The notes: generated from the sequence alone by a model not told the origin. 64,000 bases of DNA from Flavobacterium sp. LC2016-12 (GCF_015351595.1 NZ_JADKPT010000011.1:109323-173322); one strand, 5' to 3'; positions 11,024-19,982 are shown, numbered from the stretch's first letter. Translations and numbers: made by a program.

Positions 11024-12118
11024 ATGCTTAAAAAAAACAAATCCCAAATTCTATTTTTTATTCTTTTAAATTTATTTTTTTCAATTACTTCATTTGCTCA
11101 AAAAAATCTTTATGCCGGAATTGAAATTGGACGCAGAGCTATCAAAGTTTCGGTTCTTGATGTAAATAATATCAGAAAAGCAGATTATGATATTTTGTAT
11201 TTTTCAAATGACAGATTTAGTTTTGCTGATCATATTACTGCGACCGGCGAGCTTAGTCAGGATGATATTACCCAAGCTGGTGTTACAGTTATCAACCAAT
11301 TGAATAAAATAAGAAAAGAGTTTAAACTTCTTGAAGAAAATATATTTATAGTAGCTGCACCGGTTTTTGCATCTGCCCGTAATATTGACGTTTTAAAAAA
11401 TAAAATCAGTTCTTTAACCAATAAAAATCTTGACATACTTAATGTTAACGAAGAGCCTAAAACGTTGGTTAAGGGTGCTATCCCGCCAGTAGATTATGCT
11501 AACGCTTTCTTACTTGATATTGGTGCTCAGACTACCAAAGGAGGATACATCGATGAACTTGAAGATGATAAATTAGAATTTATACCTCTTGAGCTGGATT
11601 TTGGTACAATGACACTTACTGATGCAGTACAAAAAACGGTTTCCAATCAAAATCAAGCTAATGATATGTCAGTATATCAGGAAAAATCTTTTGACTTTAA
11701 CTCGGTTCTGCGTAAGAAGATCAAAGATTTACTTGACAAAAATCCTCTTTTATTAAAGAAAGAAAAAATTTATTTATCAGGCGGCGCTGTCTGGGCATTT
11801 GCAACATTGTATTATAATGAAAACATTAAAGAGCATTATGTTGCTTTAAGTATGGAAGATGTCCTTAATTATGATGCAATCTTAAAAAATAATTTCATCA
11901 AGTTTACTACCCTTGCTAAAACCAATAAAGAAGCAGCAAGAGTTTTAAGTACTTATGACCAAAAATATCTTATTTCTGCGAATAACATATTGGTGAGCCT
12001 CCTTGAAAGCATTCCAAATTTAGAGACAAAAAAAATATTCTTTGTAAAAGACGGACAAACAATCTGGCTTATCTCGCACATTGCAGATCGCTCTAAAAAA
12101 GTGAATACTAATTTTTAA
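11024..12118 (+). CDS. Secreted actin-like ATPase-fold (Ppx/GppA-like) protein of unknown function
   Basis: The 364-residue product begins with a clear signal peptide ending in SITSFAQ. The mature part has the three signature segments of the actin/Hsp70/hexokinase superfamily: a phosphate-1-like strand-turn (YAGIEIGRRAIKVSVLDV, near residue 30), a phosphate-2-like segment (FLLDIGAQTTKGGYID, near 164) and an adenosine-like segment (IYLSGGAVWAFATL, near 248). The spacing is closest to exopolyphosphatase/pppGpp phosphatase proteins, whose second motif normally reads DIGGGS. These enzymes are cytoplasmic, so a signal peptide is odd. It may act on polyphosphate or be a non-catalytic relative. No neighbour gives a clue to its role. 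Confidence 0.65.
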   Translation: MLKKNKSQILFFILLNLFFSITSFAQKNLYAGIEIGRRAIKVSVLDVNNIRKADYDILYFSNDRFSFADHITATGELSQDDITQAGVTVINQLNKIRKEFKLLEENIFIVAAPVFASARNIDVLKNKISSLTNKNLDILNVNEEPKTLVKGAIPPVDYANAFLLDIGAQTTKGGYIDELEDDKLEFIPLELDFGTMTLTDAVQKTVSNQNQANDMSVYQEKSFDFNSVLRKKIKDLLDKNPLLLKKEKIYLSGGAVWAFATLYYNENIKEHYVALSMEDVLNYDAILKNNFIKFTTLAKTNKEAARVLSTYDQKYLISANNILVSLLESIPNLETKKIFFVKDGQTIWLISHIADRSKKVNTNF

Positions 12119-12158
12119 AGTGTTTAGAATAGTTCTCCAAAACTTCTTATTAAAAAAA

Positions 12159-12184
12159 ATATCACTTGAAGTGGTATTTTTTTT
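12159..12184 (+). terminator. Intrinsic terminator after the actin/Ppx-fold gene
   Basis: ATATCACT (12159-12166) pairs with AGTGGTAT (12170-12177) around a TGA loop, with a long T run after it and an A run before it. It could stop transcripts from both sides. Confidence 0.75.
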
Positions 12185-12269
12185 ATTTACAATCCTTTTC
12201 TTTTAACAAAATACAGGGCTAAAATCCTGATTTCTTATTAATATGGAGCAATCTTACTTTTTGAACTTT

Positions 12270-13295
12270 TTAATTAATGTCTGTTTCTTTGATGTCCGAA
12301 ATTACGATATCATCAGTATCCAAAGCGCGTAAAAAAGCTGTTGCGTCAAATGCTTCTCCTAATGTTGTTACTCCTTGCTTTTTTATTTTCCCTTCTAAAA
12401 TTCTTTTTATAGCCTCTACAAGTAGAGGAGCTGTAACGGCATAAATGTCTATTCCTTCAGCTATAACGGATCTTTTCTTATTGCCTTTTGTTGCAACCAC
12501 TTCCATACAAAAACGCTGAGAGGATCTGTTTTTTTCATCTACTGGTTTAGGCTCTGGTGTTTCATTACTGCGTATATCAGCCAAAGAATTCTGACTCAGG
12601 TACGTATTTATTGTATTCACATTTATATGTCGCGAGATCGTAATTATTTCTGAAAGTGGTACGGTCACAACTTCTTTTGTTAATATGGGCTGCGGGAATT
12701 CCCAAATTTTTGATTTAACCTCCAGAACAGGTTGCAAACGATTTTCGGCAAACATAAATCTTTGATAATGATTTCGTTCTCCAGTCAATCGAGTCCCTTT
12801 TGTTGGATGCCAGGAATCTAAACCAATATAAAGTGAAATCTCATCTACGTTATCCCAGCCTTCCGTAAGCGTTGTGCTTAATAAATCTCCCAATCCGCCA
12901 TAAAATGCAGCGGCAGGAATTATTGTTACGTTAGCAGCTTTTGCCTTTTCAGAGAATAGTTCAAAGATGTCCAATACGGCTTTTTGCTCTGCACTAACAT
13001 CCAGATAATGTTTTCCTAATCTTAATGCAGATTGAATGATTGGTTCTGCCGTATCTAAAAAAGGACCTGCACAGTTTACAATGATTTCAGCATCGGCAAA
13101 AGCCACATCCAGAGTTTCAGGCTGATGAATGTCTGCCACTTTTATTACCAAATCAGGATAATCTTTACTTAATATATTCAGCTTATCAGCATCACGGCCG
13201 CTTAGAATAGGCTTGAATCCTTGCTGATAAAGCTGTGCAACTAAAAATTTTCCTGTGTGACCGTAAGCACCGTATACTGCGATTTTATTTTCCAT
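12270..13295 (-). CDS. Saccharopine dehydrogenase-like NAD(P)-binding oxidoreductase
   Basis: The 341-residue protein opens with a Rossmann nucleotide-binding motif (AVYGAYGHTGKF, residues 7-18) and continues ILSGRDADKLN. The acidic/arginine segment after strand two suggests NADP preference. A second typical stretch is IIVNCAGPFLDTAEP. This pattern fits the saccharopine dehydrogenase NADP-binding (Sacchrp_dh_NADP) family, which includes trans-acting enoyl reductases and many uncharacterised oxidoreductases as well as true lysine-pathway enzymes. No lysine gene is nearby, so a role in lysine metabolism is not supported. It appears to be monocistronic. Confidence 0.8.
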   Translation of the reverse strand: MENKIAVYGAYGHTGKFLVAQLYQQGFKPILSGRDADKLNILSKDYPDLVIKVADIHQPETLDVAFADAEIIVNCAGPFLDTAEPIIQSALRLGKHYLDVSAEQKAVLDIFELFSEKAKAANVTIIPAAAFYGGLGDLLSTTLTEGWDNVDEISLYIGLDSWHPTKGTRLTGERNHYQRFMFAENRLQPVLEVKSKIWEFPQPILTKEVVTVPLSEIITISRHINVNTINTYLSQNSLADIRSNETPEPKPVDEKNRSSQRFCMEVVATKGNKKRSVIAEGIDIYAVTAPLLVEAIKRILEGKIKKQGVTTLGEAFDATAFLRALDTDDIVISDIKETDIN

Positions 13296-13454
13296 AAAAT
13301 GATTTTAATATTTAAAGATCGTTATTTTGATATTACTTTTAGCTAAATAATTAAATAGTTAAGGCTTTCAGTTTCTTCAAGAAATTTAGCACTAAAATAA
13401 ACGCATTTTTCGGATTAGCAAAATCCCCTGTTTTCATCCCTTCAGATTGCAACA

Positions 13455-13486
13455 AAAAAAAGACCGTTCTCACAAACGGTCTTTTC
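13455..13486 (-). terminator. Terminator of the 101-residue gene, probably bidirectional
   Basis: AGACCGTT (13461-13468) pairs with AACGGTCT (13475-13482). There is an A run on the left (a T run on the minus strand) and TTTT on the right. It lies 25 bases past the stop of the minus-strand gene at 13511. Confidence 0.8.
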
Positions 13487-13510
13487 ACTATTTTCAGCAT
13501 TATAAAAAGC

Positions 13511-13816
13511 TTAAGCTCTAAACAACGCGTATTTATTGTAGTTGAACAATACCTGATCATAAGGCACAAAAAGCGATGTGATTTTCTCTGAAGAAGCATT
13601 GAATTTGATTCCGTTATGTTTTCTAAACAAATAGATTTCTTTCAAACAGTTCGACAAACTTTGGTGTATTTCTGATGTAAAAGTCGGTAATTGCTTATCT
13701 CCTACTAATAAATCTATTTGATAATTAGAACTACTTTTAGACAAGTTATTTCCAATAATTCTTATTGTAAAAGTGGTCGATTTTCCGTGTTGTTCACCCT
13801 GATACTGTACTACCAT
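13511..13816 (-). CDS. Small conserved-looking cytoplasmic protein, function unknown
   Basis: This 101-residue protein has no signal peptide, membrane segment or cysteine motif. It starts MVVQYQGEQHGKSTTFTIRI and ends YNKYALFRA, with a mixed strand/helix pattern. It is supported as a gene by its own strong terminator 25 bases downstream and by a possible promoter about 130 bases upstream. I do not recognise a family. The longer open frame that overlaps its 3' end on the same strand runs through the terminator hairpin and is not a gene. Confidence 0.65.
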   Translation of the reverse strand: MVVQYQGEQHGKSTTFTIRIIGNNLSKSSSNYQIDLLVGDKQLPTFTSEIHQSLSNCLKEIYLFRKHNGIKFNASSEKITSLFVPYDQVLFNYNKYALFRA

Positions 13817-13944
13817 AATTTTAGTATTAAAAGTTTTAAATTAATTTCCTCATCACTTCAACCTAATTTCAGTTGAATCGAATATTAAAGTTATGAAAAA
13901 ATATAAGTTGTTTTACAAACTGATCTTAAATTATCAATTTGGCA

Positions 13945-13952
13945 CAAAGTTA
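13945..13952 (-). promoter_or_regulatory. Possible -7 box for the 101-residue gene
   Basis: On the minus strand the bases read TAACTTTG, a full TAnnTTTG match. This would give a leader of about 120 bases. No -33 element is clear. Confidence 0.3.
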
Positions 13953-14002
13953 TATAAAATTCTATTTTGAGAAATTCTTTATTCTTCTGTTTTAACAGAA
14001 AA

Positions 14003-14533
14003 TTAATCCCACTTTCCAGCTAATACTTTATTGTGAATATCCGCAGCAAATAAAGGCGTTTCTTCGTTATTATGCGCTTCTACATTTTGCAGCATCTGAC
14101 TCTTTACCATTTCCAGATTTTCAATATTAACCGCTTTTAATACTGCTAAAAATTCAGGTGTTGAAGTCACCAAAACCTTGTTGACAAACTCGCAGCTATT
14201 TGCTGTTATAGGAATAATTTTAATTTCCCAGGTTATTCCTAATTTAGTTATTCCCATATCAGAAATCGAATCAGAAATCGAATTAACTTTACAATGATTT
14301 CTCTCACCAACTTCTTCTATATAATGTTGTACCAGAAGATTACCCGCAATACGCTCGACATTTATTGACATCCTTTTTCCGTCTTGCGAAACCGAAGTTC
14401 CTCCTGCAATATGACTAACCGAACAAGATTGATATTCCTGATCTTTTAACGTAAAAAGCCAATCGGTAATATCTATTTTTTCTGCCGCACAATGAATTAT
14501 TGCCTTTGCAGTACATTCAGCCAATATTTCCAT
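14003..14533 (-). CDS. Conserved hypothetical protein paired with a cysteine hydrolase
   Basis: The 176-residue product starts MEILAECTAKAIIHCAAEKI and has alternating strands in its centre (LGITWEIKIIPI). It ends with helices (LEMVKSQMLQNVEAHNNEE). It has no signal peptide or membrane span. The strand pattern could fit a START/SRPBCC-like ligand-binding fold, but that is a guess from shape only. It begins 2 bases after the stop of the cysteine hydrolase gene upstream, so the two are co-transcribed and probably work on the same small molecule. Confidence 0.6.
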   Translation of the reverse strand: MEILAECTAKAIIHCAAEKIDITDWLFTLKDQEYQSCSVSHIAGGTSVSQDGKRMSINVERIAGNLLVQHYIEEVGERNHCKVNSISDSISDMGITKLGITWEIKIIPITANSCEFVNKVLVTSTPEFLAVLKAVNIENLEMVKSQMLQNVEAHNNEETPLFAADIHNKVLAGKWD

Positions 14534-14535
14534 CT

Positions 14536-15153
14536 TTATGATTCTAAAGTTTTAATAAATTCCTCTGCAGATAAAAGAGAATGTCCGTAATTCGGAAAAT
14601 TTGTTTCTACGGTCGCTCTAATTTCTTCCTGATTAAAAGCACCGATTCCATCCTTAATTAAAGTTACATGATAACCCAGTTCTACTCCATATCTGGCAGT
14701 CGAATCAACACAGGTATTGGCGCGCATCCCGGCAATTATAATATGATCGATGTCGTGCATTTTTAGAAGAAAATCAAGATCAGTGTTAGCAAAACCACTA
14801 GCCGTCCAGTGATTTTGAGCTATCAAATCACCTTCTACAGCCAGGAGTTCCGGATGAAATTCAGCTCCCCAAGTCCCTTTTTCAAAAACCGTAAAATTTT
14901 TAGTTCCGTTATGCGAGGGTGAAAAGAATTTCCAATTCAAATAATCTCCTTTTTGAGTATGCCTGTGAGGCGCATAAACTACCTGAATTTTATGTTTTCT
15001 GGCAGCAGTCAAAACCTTTTTTATGTTTGCTATAACATTTCCGCTTTCCACGGTTTCTTTTACAAAAGGCCATAATTTTCCGTTTTCTGAAAGAAAATCA
15101 TTAAACGGATCAATCAATATCAAGGCTGTTCTTTTATTTTGATAAGTACTCAT
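14536..15153 (-). CDS. Cysteine hydrolase of the isochorismatase family
   Basis: The chosen start gives 205 residues beginning MSTYQNKRTALILIDPFNDF. An upstream ATG at 15198 would add 15 residues (MDFEEETKVTSKFQI) with no counterpart in the fold. The family triad is present: Asp in LILIDPFND, Lys in FEKGTWGAEFHPEL and Cys in AGMRANTCVDSTARYG. The family includes isochorismatases, nicotinamidases and N-carbamoyl or amide hydrolases, and the exact substrate cannot be read from these motifs. It is the first gene of a two-gene unit with the 176-residue protein downstream. Confidence 0.85.
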   Translation of the reverse strand: MSTYQNKRTALILIDPFNDFLSENGKLWPFVKETVESGNVIANIKKVLTAARKHKIQVVYAPHRHTQKGDYLNWKFFSPSHNGTKNFTVFEKGTWGAEFHPELLAVEGDLIAQNHWTASGFANTDLDFLLKMHDIDHIIIAGMRANTCVDSTARYGVELGYHVTLIKDGIGAFNQEEIRATVETNFPNYGHSLLSAEEFIKTLES

Positions 15154-15311
15154 AATTTGAAATTTAGAAGTTACTTTAGTTTCTTCCTCAAAATCCAAAC
15201 CTTAGCTTAATTAATTGATTTTTAATAAGTTAATTTTATTTAAATTATTGATATACCGCTAATAACCTGATAACCTTCGAAATATCAAAAAATACTAAAA
15301 TTTAAAAACAC

Positions 15312-15339
15312 AAAAAAAACCGTAATGACTTACGGTTTT
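15312..15339 (-). terminator. Terminator of the leucine-rich-repeat gene
   Basis: CCGTAA (15320-15325) pairs with TTACGG (15330-15335) around a TGAC loop. Eight A on the left give a T run on the minus strand, and TTTT lies on the right. It lies about 65 bases past the stop at 15405. Confidence 0.75.
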
Positions 15340-15404
15340 CAGCAATTAACTAAATATATTTAATCAACTTGTTTAACGAGAGTAATTTTCATTCATAAGC
15401 ACGA

Positions 15405-16118
15405 TTAATTTTGGGTAACAATGGTAGTTTCTTTTTCAGTATTAATTTCTAATAAATGTGGGGTTCCATCCTCATCAAACATAGTCATATTAAGCGGGTC
15501 TAATAGGGCCAGGTTTTTAGAAACAGTTCCTTTAAATTTATTATACGAAAGATTCATTTCAGATAAATTGTGTAATTTTTCAAGCCCTTTTGGAATTTCA
15601 CCTTCAAAGCTATTATCAAACAAACTTAAATTTTGCAAGGCATGAAAATTGATTATTTCAGTACTTAATGTCCCGGATAACTTATTGCTGTTTAAAAGCA
15701 ACACTTTCAACGTCGAAATTTGATAGATCGAACTGGGCAAATCGCCCTGAATTTCATTATTAAATAACGAAAGTACTTCAAGTTGCTTTAATTTTCCAAT
15801 CTCTGCAGGCAATTTTCCCTGCAAACTATTTTTATGCAAATCGATAGTTACTAAATTTACCAGATCAAAGAATTCAGCAGGTAACTCTCCTGTCAAATTA
15901 TTATCGTCTAAATAAAGTCCAATTACTTTTCCATTTTCAGCCTGAACACCGTACCATGTTGACACAGAAAGTGATAAATCCCATTTAATTTTCCAATTTG
16001 CTCCATTTGTTGCATAGTAAAATTTAATTAAGGCTTCTTTTTCTTTATCTGAGACAGTATCTGCATAAATATTCAATGAAAAAATAAAAGCTATTAAAAA
16101 TAAGGTTAAGCTTTTCAT
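15405..16118 (-). CDS. Secreted leucine-rich-repeat protein
   Basis: With the start at 16118 the product is 237 residues and begins with a clean signal peptide (MKSLTLFLIAFIFSLNIYA). An ATG 51 bases further upstream would bury this signal and is unlikely. After a short cap (EKEALIKFYYATNGANW) it has about six repeats of the plant-type form LxxNxLxGxLPxx, for example LYLDDNNLTGELPAE, IDLHKNSLQGKLPAE and LSLFNNEIQGDLPSS. Such proteins are usually displayed or secreted and bind protein or glycan. No type IX C-terminal sorting domain is visible. The target is unknown. Confidence 0.9.
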   Translation of the reverse strand: MKSLTLFLIAFIFSLNIYADTVSDKEKEALIKFYYATNGANWKIKWDLSLSVSTWYGVQAENGKVIGLYLDDNNLTGELPAEFFDLVNLVTIDLHKNSLQGKLPAEIGKLKQLEVLSLFNNEIQGDLPSSIYQISTLKVLLLNSNKLSGTLSTEIINFHALQNLSLFDNSFEGEIPKGLEKLHNLSEMNLSYNKFKGTVSKNLALLDPLNMTMFDEDGTPHLLEINTEKETTIVTQN

Positions 16119-16263
16119 AACAAAATTTGGGATTTGTTTACGGTTTAAAATTATGCAATTTCTAGACATAAAGCAGTAAATGTCGATAAAGTGTTAATAA
16201 GTATATATTTAACACTACTTATACTACTAGGAAAAAATCAACTAATTGAATTGTTTTTTTGAT

Positions 16264-16271
16264 TAAATTTG
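16264..16271 (+). promoter_or_regulatory. Putative -7 box for the DUF1761 gene
   Basis: TAAATTTG matches the consensus exactly and ends 27 bases before the ATG at 16299, which is the usual short spacing. Confidence 0.5.
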
Positions 16272-16298
16272 ACCAACTAATTCTAAAAACCTCATATT

Positions 16299-16787
16299 AT
16301 GGAAATTAACTTTATTGCATTGCTACTTGCTGGAATTGTCACACTTGTAACTGGTTTTATTTGGTACAATCCAAAAGTCTTTGGAACTATCTGGATGAAA
16401 GAAAACAATCTGACTCAGGAAGAACTTCGAACTGGAAATATGCTCAAAATCTTCGGATTTACGTATATCTTTTCTTTGATGATCACAGTAGTTTTGATGG
16501 GATTAACCATCCATCAATCAGGAGCAGTTGGTATGGTAGGCGGTCCGCCAATGTTAGCAAATGCTAAACCTTCATTTGCCGCTTTTATGGCAGATTATGG
16601 AACAGCATATCGTACTTTTAAACACGGAGCACTTCATGGTTTCATGTCAGGATTGTTTTTTGCTTTACCGATAATTGGTATCAATGCTTTATTCGAAAGA
16701 AAATCATGGAAATATATTTTTGTTCATGCCGGATATTGGATGTTAACTCTGACTTTGATGGGAGGAATTATCTGTGCTTTTGCATAA
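16299..16787 (+). CDS. DUF1761 family membrane protein
   Basis: The 162-residue protein starts MEINFIALLLAGIVTLVTGF and reads WYNPKVFGTIWMKENNL just after its first membrane span, a combination typical of DUF1761. There are about four hydrophobic spans (near residues 5-22, 50-68, 106-124 and 138-158). The family has no settled function. The gene has its own promoter box upstream and its own terminator directly downstream, so it is a single-gene unit. Confidence 0.85.
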   Translation: MEINFIALLLAGIVTLVTGFIWYNPKVFGTIWMKENNLTQEELRTGNMLKIFGFTYIFSLMITVVLMGLTIHQSGAVGMVGGPPMLANAKPSFAAFMADYGTAYRTFKHGALHGFMSGLFFALPIIGINALFERKSWKYIFVHAGYWMLTLTLMGGIICAFA

Positions 16788-16800
16788 AATCATACATACA

Positions 16801-16834
16801 AAACCCGTTTGATATTCAATTTCAAACGGGTTTT
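16801..16834 (+). terminator. Intrinsic terminator of the DUF1761 gene
   Basis: A 12-bp stem (AAACCCGTTTGA at 16801-16812 with TCAAACGGGTTT at 16822-16833) ends in a T run. The flanks suit termination from either side. Confidence 0.85.
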
Positions 16835-16877
16835 CTTAATAATAACTTAAACCAGACTAGTTATTATAAATATTATC

Positions 16878-16885
16878 TAATTTTG
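16878..16885 (+). promoter_or_regulatory. Promoter box that decides the TTG start of the next gene
   Basis: TAATTTTG matches TAnnTTTG. Transcription would begin near 16892, immediately before the in-frame stop at 16893-16895 and 13 bases before the TTG at 16905. That leaves TTG as the only plausible start. Confidence 0.5.
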
Positions 16886-16904
16886 AAAAAATTAGCTCCC
16901 ACTT

Positions 16905-18050
16905 TTGACTACAACTTATTCTTTCGAAATATACAATAGCGCATCATTACTGCCTCAGGAATGGAATTCGCTGACATCTGATAACATTTTTTTGACGCGG
17001 GAATATCTTACGGTTCTTGAAAATTCGTGTCCGGTAAATATGATTTGCCATTTCATAGGAATTTTTGAAGAAACAAAACTGGTTGGAATTGCCATCACCC
17101 AATTTTTGTTTGCAGAAAAACTAGAATCTTTTGGTGATCGCGATCAGTGTCTAAAAACTTCGGTACGTAATTTTGCCTTTAAGAACTTCGCTTCACATGT
17201 TTTATTTGTTGGTAATAATATGCTAACAGGTCAGAATGCTTTTGCTTTTGATAAAAACATAAAGCTAACAAAAGCAATTACAACACTTCATAAAGCAATT
17301 AATCAGCTTAAAAAAGAGTTGAAAGCGAAAGGCAAAAAAGTGCATATTACCAGTATAAAAGATTTTACTGAGACAGAGATTAAACCGCTGCAAGCCAAAT
17401 TCAAAAACAATTATACGTTTTCGACACAGCCCAATATGATTTTCGAAATCAATGAAAGCTGGAAAACAGAACAAGATTATATTGATGCTTTATCTAAGAA
17501 ATATCGTGATCAATACAAACGTGCCCGCAAAAAAGCAGATGGAATTGTAAAACAGAAAATGTCTTTAAATGATATTTTAAAATACGAAGACATCATTTAT
17601 GATCTATATTTTCATGTTGCAAAAAATGCTCCTTTTAATACTTTCTTTTTAGCCAGAAATCATTTCAGTTTCTTTAAGGAAATCATGAAAGATGATTTTT
17701 TACTGTATGGTTATTTTTTAGATGGAAAACTAATCGGCTTTAACACTTTAATTAAAAATGGAGCCATAATGGACACCTATTTTTTGGGTTATGATGAAAG
17801 TATTCAACGCGAGAAAATGTTATATTTAAATATGCTTTATGACATGATTGCTTACTCCATAAATAAAGGTTTTAGAGAAATTGTTTTCGCTCGAACCGCA
17901 CTTGAAATCAAAAGTTCTGTTGGTGCAAAACCTTTAAAAATGTATGGTTTAATTACACACAGCAATTCTTTAATCAATCACAATATTGCCCGATTTTTTA
18001 ATTATCTGGAACCTAAAACAGATTGGCAGGAACGTAATCCGTTTAAATAG
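16905..18050 (+). CDS. FemAB/GNAT-like acyltransferase domain protein, TTG start
   Basis: The 381-residue product has the look of the peptidoglycan-biosynthesis/GNAT-like proteins of Bacteroidota: a cap (SLLPQEWNSLTSDNIFLTREYL), a basic helix (KKYRDQYKRARKKADG) and a C-terminal acetyltransferase-like half (YGYFLDGKLIGFNTLIKNG, DTYFLGYDE). The start is TTG. The frame has a stop 12 bases upstream, and the first in-frame ATG comes only at residue 46, inside the conserved cap. A promoter box lies just upstream. Members transfer an acyl or aminoacyl group, but the substrate is unknown. Confidence 0.75.
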   Translation: MTTTYSFEIYNSASLLPQEWNSLTSDNIFLTREYLTVLENSCPVNMICHFIGIFEETKLVGIAITQFLFAEKLESFGDRDQCLKTSVRNFAFKNFASHVLFVGNNMLTGQNAFAFDKNIKLTKAITTLHKAINQLKKELKAKGKKVHITSIKDFTETEIKPLQAKFKNNYTFSTQPNMIFEINESWKTEQDYIDALSKKYRDQYKRARKKADGIVKQKMSLNDILKYEDIIYDLYFHVAKNAPFNTFFLARNHFSFFKEIMKDDFLLYGYFLDGKLIGFNTLIKNGAIMDTYFLGYDESIQREKMLYLNMLYDMIAYSINKGFREIVFARTALEIKSSVGAKPLKMYGLITHSNSLINHNIARFFNYLEPKTDWQERNPFK

Positions 18051-18085
18051 TAACTTTGTCAAAGTTTAAAACTTTGACAAAGATT

Positions 18086-18955
18086 TTAAGGAATGGCAAT
18101 TTTCATCTGCTTGTGCAGAATATGAATTTCTAAATCAGTTTGCGCTCCGCAATATTCTCCATCAATTTGAAAACTCACCGGATAATCTGTCTTTATAGTA
18201 GCTTTCTCTGTAGAGATAATTACAACGTCATCTGTATCAATTGGCATGTTACCAGTTATAATTTTCCCAATTAAAAGCAAATCAAGGTTTTTTAAAATGA
18301 TCAACTCAAATTTACCATCGTTCATAGCACCATTCGGATTAATAATTACACCTGTTCCGTACTTCTGAGAATTGGCAATTACAATCATTCTTGCCGTATG
18401 CTCGACAGTTTCATTATTTGCGGAAATCGTGGCCAGAAAAGGTTCATTAGAATCTTTTAGCGTTGTAAATGCTTGCAGCGCATAGCCCCATATTCCACGT
18501 AAATCGCCCTCTTCATAATTCTTTACTAGATCGGCATTAAGACCAATATCGCTTAAATGAATACTTTTTTTGCCGTTGATACAAATCATATCCATTTCGA
18601 TATAACGATTCAAAAAAGCAATTTTCAGATTTTCTTCAATCGTCGCTGGTAAATTTAAATCAACAGATAATCCGTTTGCAGAACCTGCTGGAAGGATTCC
18701 TATAATTACATCGTGTTCTTCCATTGCCTCAGCCACCATTTTTATGGTTCCGTCGCCACCTGCAACTATAATTCGTTCCGGTTTATATTGATTATAAAGC
18801 GTTTGTATATTTTTTTGATCACTTTTACCGGTAGTTTCATAAACCTCCAGATCAAAACGATTTGTTGTTGCAAACTCCTGAACGGCTTCAATTAAATCGG
18901 ATTTATCAAGGTCTCCGGATATAGGGTTTACTACAAATATGATATTCTTTTTCAA
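18086..18955 (-). CDS. Diacylglycerol/lipid kinase family protein (YegS-like)
   Basis: The 289-residue protein has the kinase N-domain motifs IFVVNPISGDLDKSDL and VAGGDGTIKMVAEAM, with the glycine-rich GGDGT loop near residue 66. It also has ILPAGSANGLSVDLNLP and a C-terminal beta-sandwich domain (QIDGEYCGAQTDLEI). This matches the DAGK/YegS/BmrU family, which phosphorylates diacylglycerol or related lipids at the inner membrane face. It converges with the gene at 16905 and diverges from the App1-like gene at 19018, which also belongs to a phosphatidate-related family. A functional link is possible but not shown. Confidence 0.9.
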   Translation of the reverse strand: MKKNIIFVVNPISGDLDKSDLIEAVQEFATTNRFDLEVYETTGKSDQKNIQTLYNQYKPERIIVAGGDGTIKMVAEAMEEHDVIIGILPAGSANGLSVDLNLPATIEENLKIAFLNRYIEMDMICINGKKSIHLSDIGLNADLVKNYEEGDLRGIWGYALQAFTTLKDSNEPFLATISANNETVEHTARMIVIANSQKYGTGVIINPNGAMNDGKFELIILKNLDLLLIGKIITGNMPIDTDDVVIISTEKATIKTDYPVSFQIDGEYCGAQTDLEIHILHKQMKIAIP

Positions 18956-19017
18956 AATTTTATTTTTAAAGTCAATTAAAATAATTAATTTACAACATAT
19001 ATAAATATACGTAATTA

Positions 19018-19980
19018 ATGAAACCTATACTACAATTATATCGCGGTTATGCCAATGAACAAGAATTAATTGTAATGGGGCATGTATTTAAGAGAACGTA
19101 TGAATATGATTTTCAGAAAAAAAATTTTAAAAACGCTACTTCTATAATTAATCAGTTTAGAATAAAAACAATCAAAAATTTTGATGTTTATCTTAAACTT
19201 GGCAATTTGGAAATCCACACCAAAACGCTGGACGACGGTTATTTTAAATTTTGTATTCCGCTCGAAAAAGAATTTAATTTTGGATGGATGGAATATGAAG
19301 TGAGCATAAAATACAAATCGGAAATAATAACGACAGTAGGCAGTTTTATTAGGCCTCACACCGGAAATCTGGGAATTATCTCTGACATTGATGATACCTT
19401 TTTGATTTCACATACCAGAAATGTCTTCAAAAAAATGTACATTCTTTTATTTAAAAATGTAAATGACAGAAAGGTTTTTAAAGATGTTGTTCCGCACTAT
19501 CAGGCCTTGAGTTCGGCTGGAAGAAATAATAAAGAAGAGGAAAATGCTTTTTTTTACATCTCTAGCAGCGAATGGAATTTGTACCGGTTTATTGTAAAGT
19601 TTACCAAAATACATAAGTTGCCAAGAGCTGTTATTTTATTAAAAGATATTAAACGTGGCATTACTGATTTCTTCATGAGCGGAAGAGGCAATCACAATCA
19701 TAAATTTGATAAGATAAAACATGTTTTGGAATTTTATCCGAATCTTAAATATGTTTTACTGGGAGATGATTCTCAGCACGATCCATTTTTATACGAACAA
19801 ATCTGCAAAATATTCCCCGTCACCGTAAAAGCGGTTTACATAAGACAAACCGGTAAATTTCAAAAAAAATCTACAAAGGCTATTCTGAAAAATTTAGAAA
19901 ATTTAGAAGTTTCTGTTTGCTATTTTAAAGATAGCAGTCAGGCGATTATGCATTCTAAATCTATTGGACTTATTAAATAG
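19018..19980 (+). CDS. App1-like phosphatidate phosphatase domain protein (DUF2183)
   Basis: The 320-residue protein has a beta-rich N-terminal half and a haloacid-dehalogenase-type catalytic half. The nucleophile motif is ISDIDDTFLISHT, with Asp123 in DIDDT, and the later acidic motif is LLGDDSQHDP. FFYISSSEWNLYRF and HKLPRAVILLKD are characteristic of the App1 family, named after yeast phosphatidate phosphatase App1. No signal peptide is seen. The divergent neighbour is a lipid kinase, so the pair could make and remove phosphatidate, which is an inference from position only. Confidence 0.9.
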   Translation: MKPILQLYRGYANEQELIVMGHVFKRTYEYDFQKKNFKNATSIINQFRIKTIKNFDVYLKLGNLEIHTKTLDDGYFKFCIPLEKEFNFGWMEYEVSIKYKSEIITTVGSFIRPHTGNLGIISDIDDTFLISHTRNVFKKMYILLFKNVNDRKVFKDVVPHYQALSSAGRNNKEEENAFFYISSSEWNLYRFIVKFTKIHKLPRAVILLKDIKRGITDFFMSGRGNHNHKFDKIKHVLEFYPNLKYVLLGDDSQHDPFLYEQICKIFPVTVKAVYIRQTGKFQKKSTKAILKNLENLEVSVCYFKDSSQAIMHSKSIGLIK

Positions 19981-19982
19981 TT

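Noticed and set aside
13351..13599. 82-codon open frame on the minus strand
   Set aside because: It overlaps the 3' end of the 101-residue gene in another frame and runs through that gene's terminator hairpin. The translation has no family-like features.
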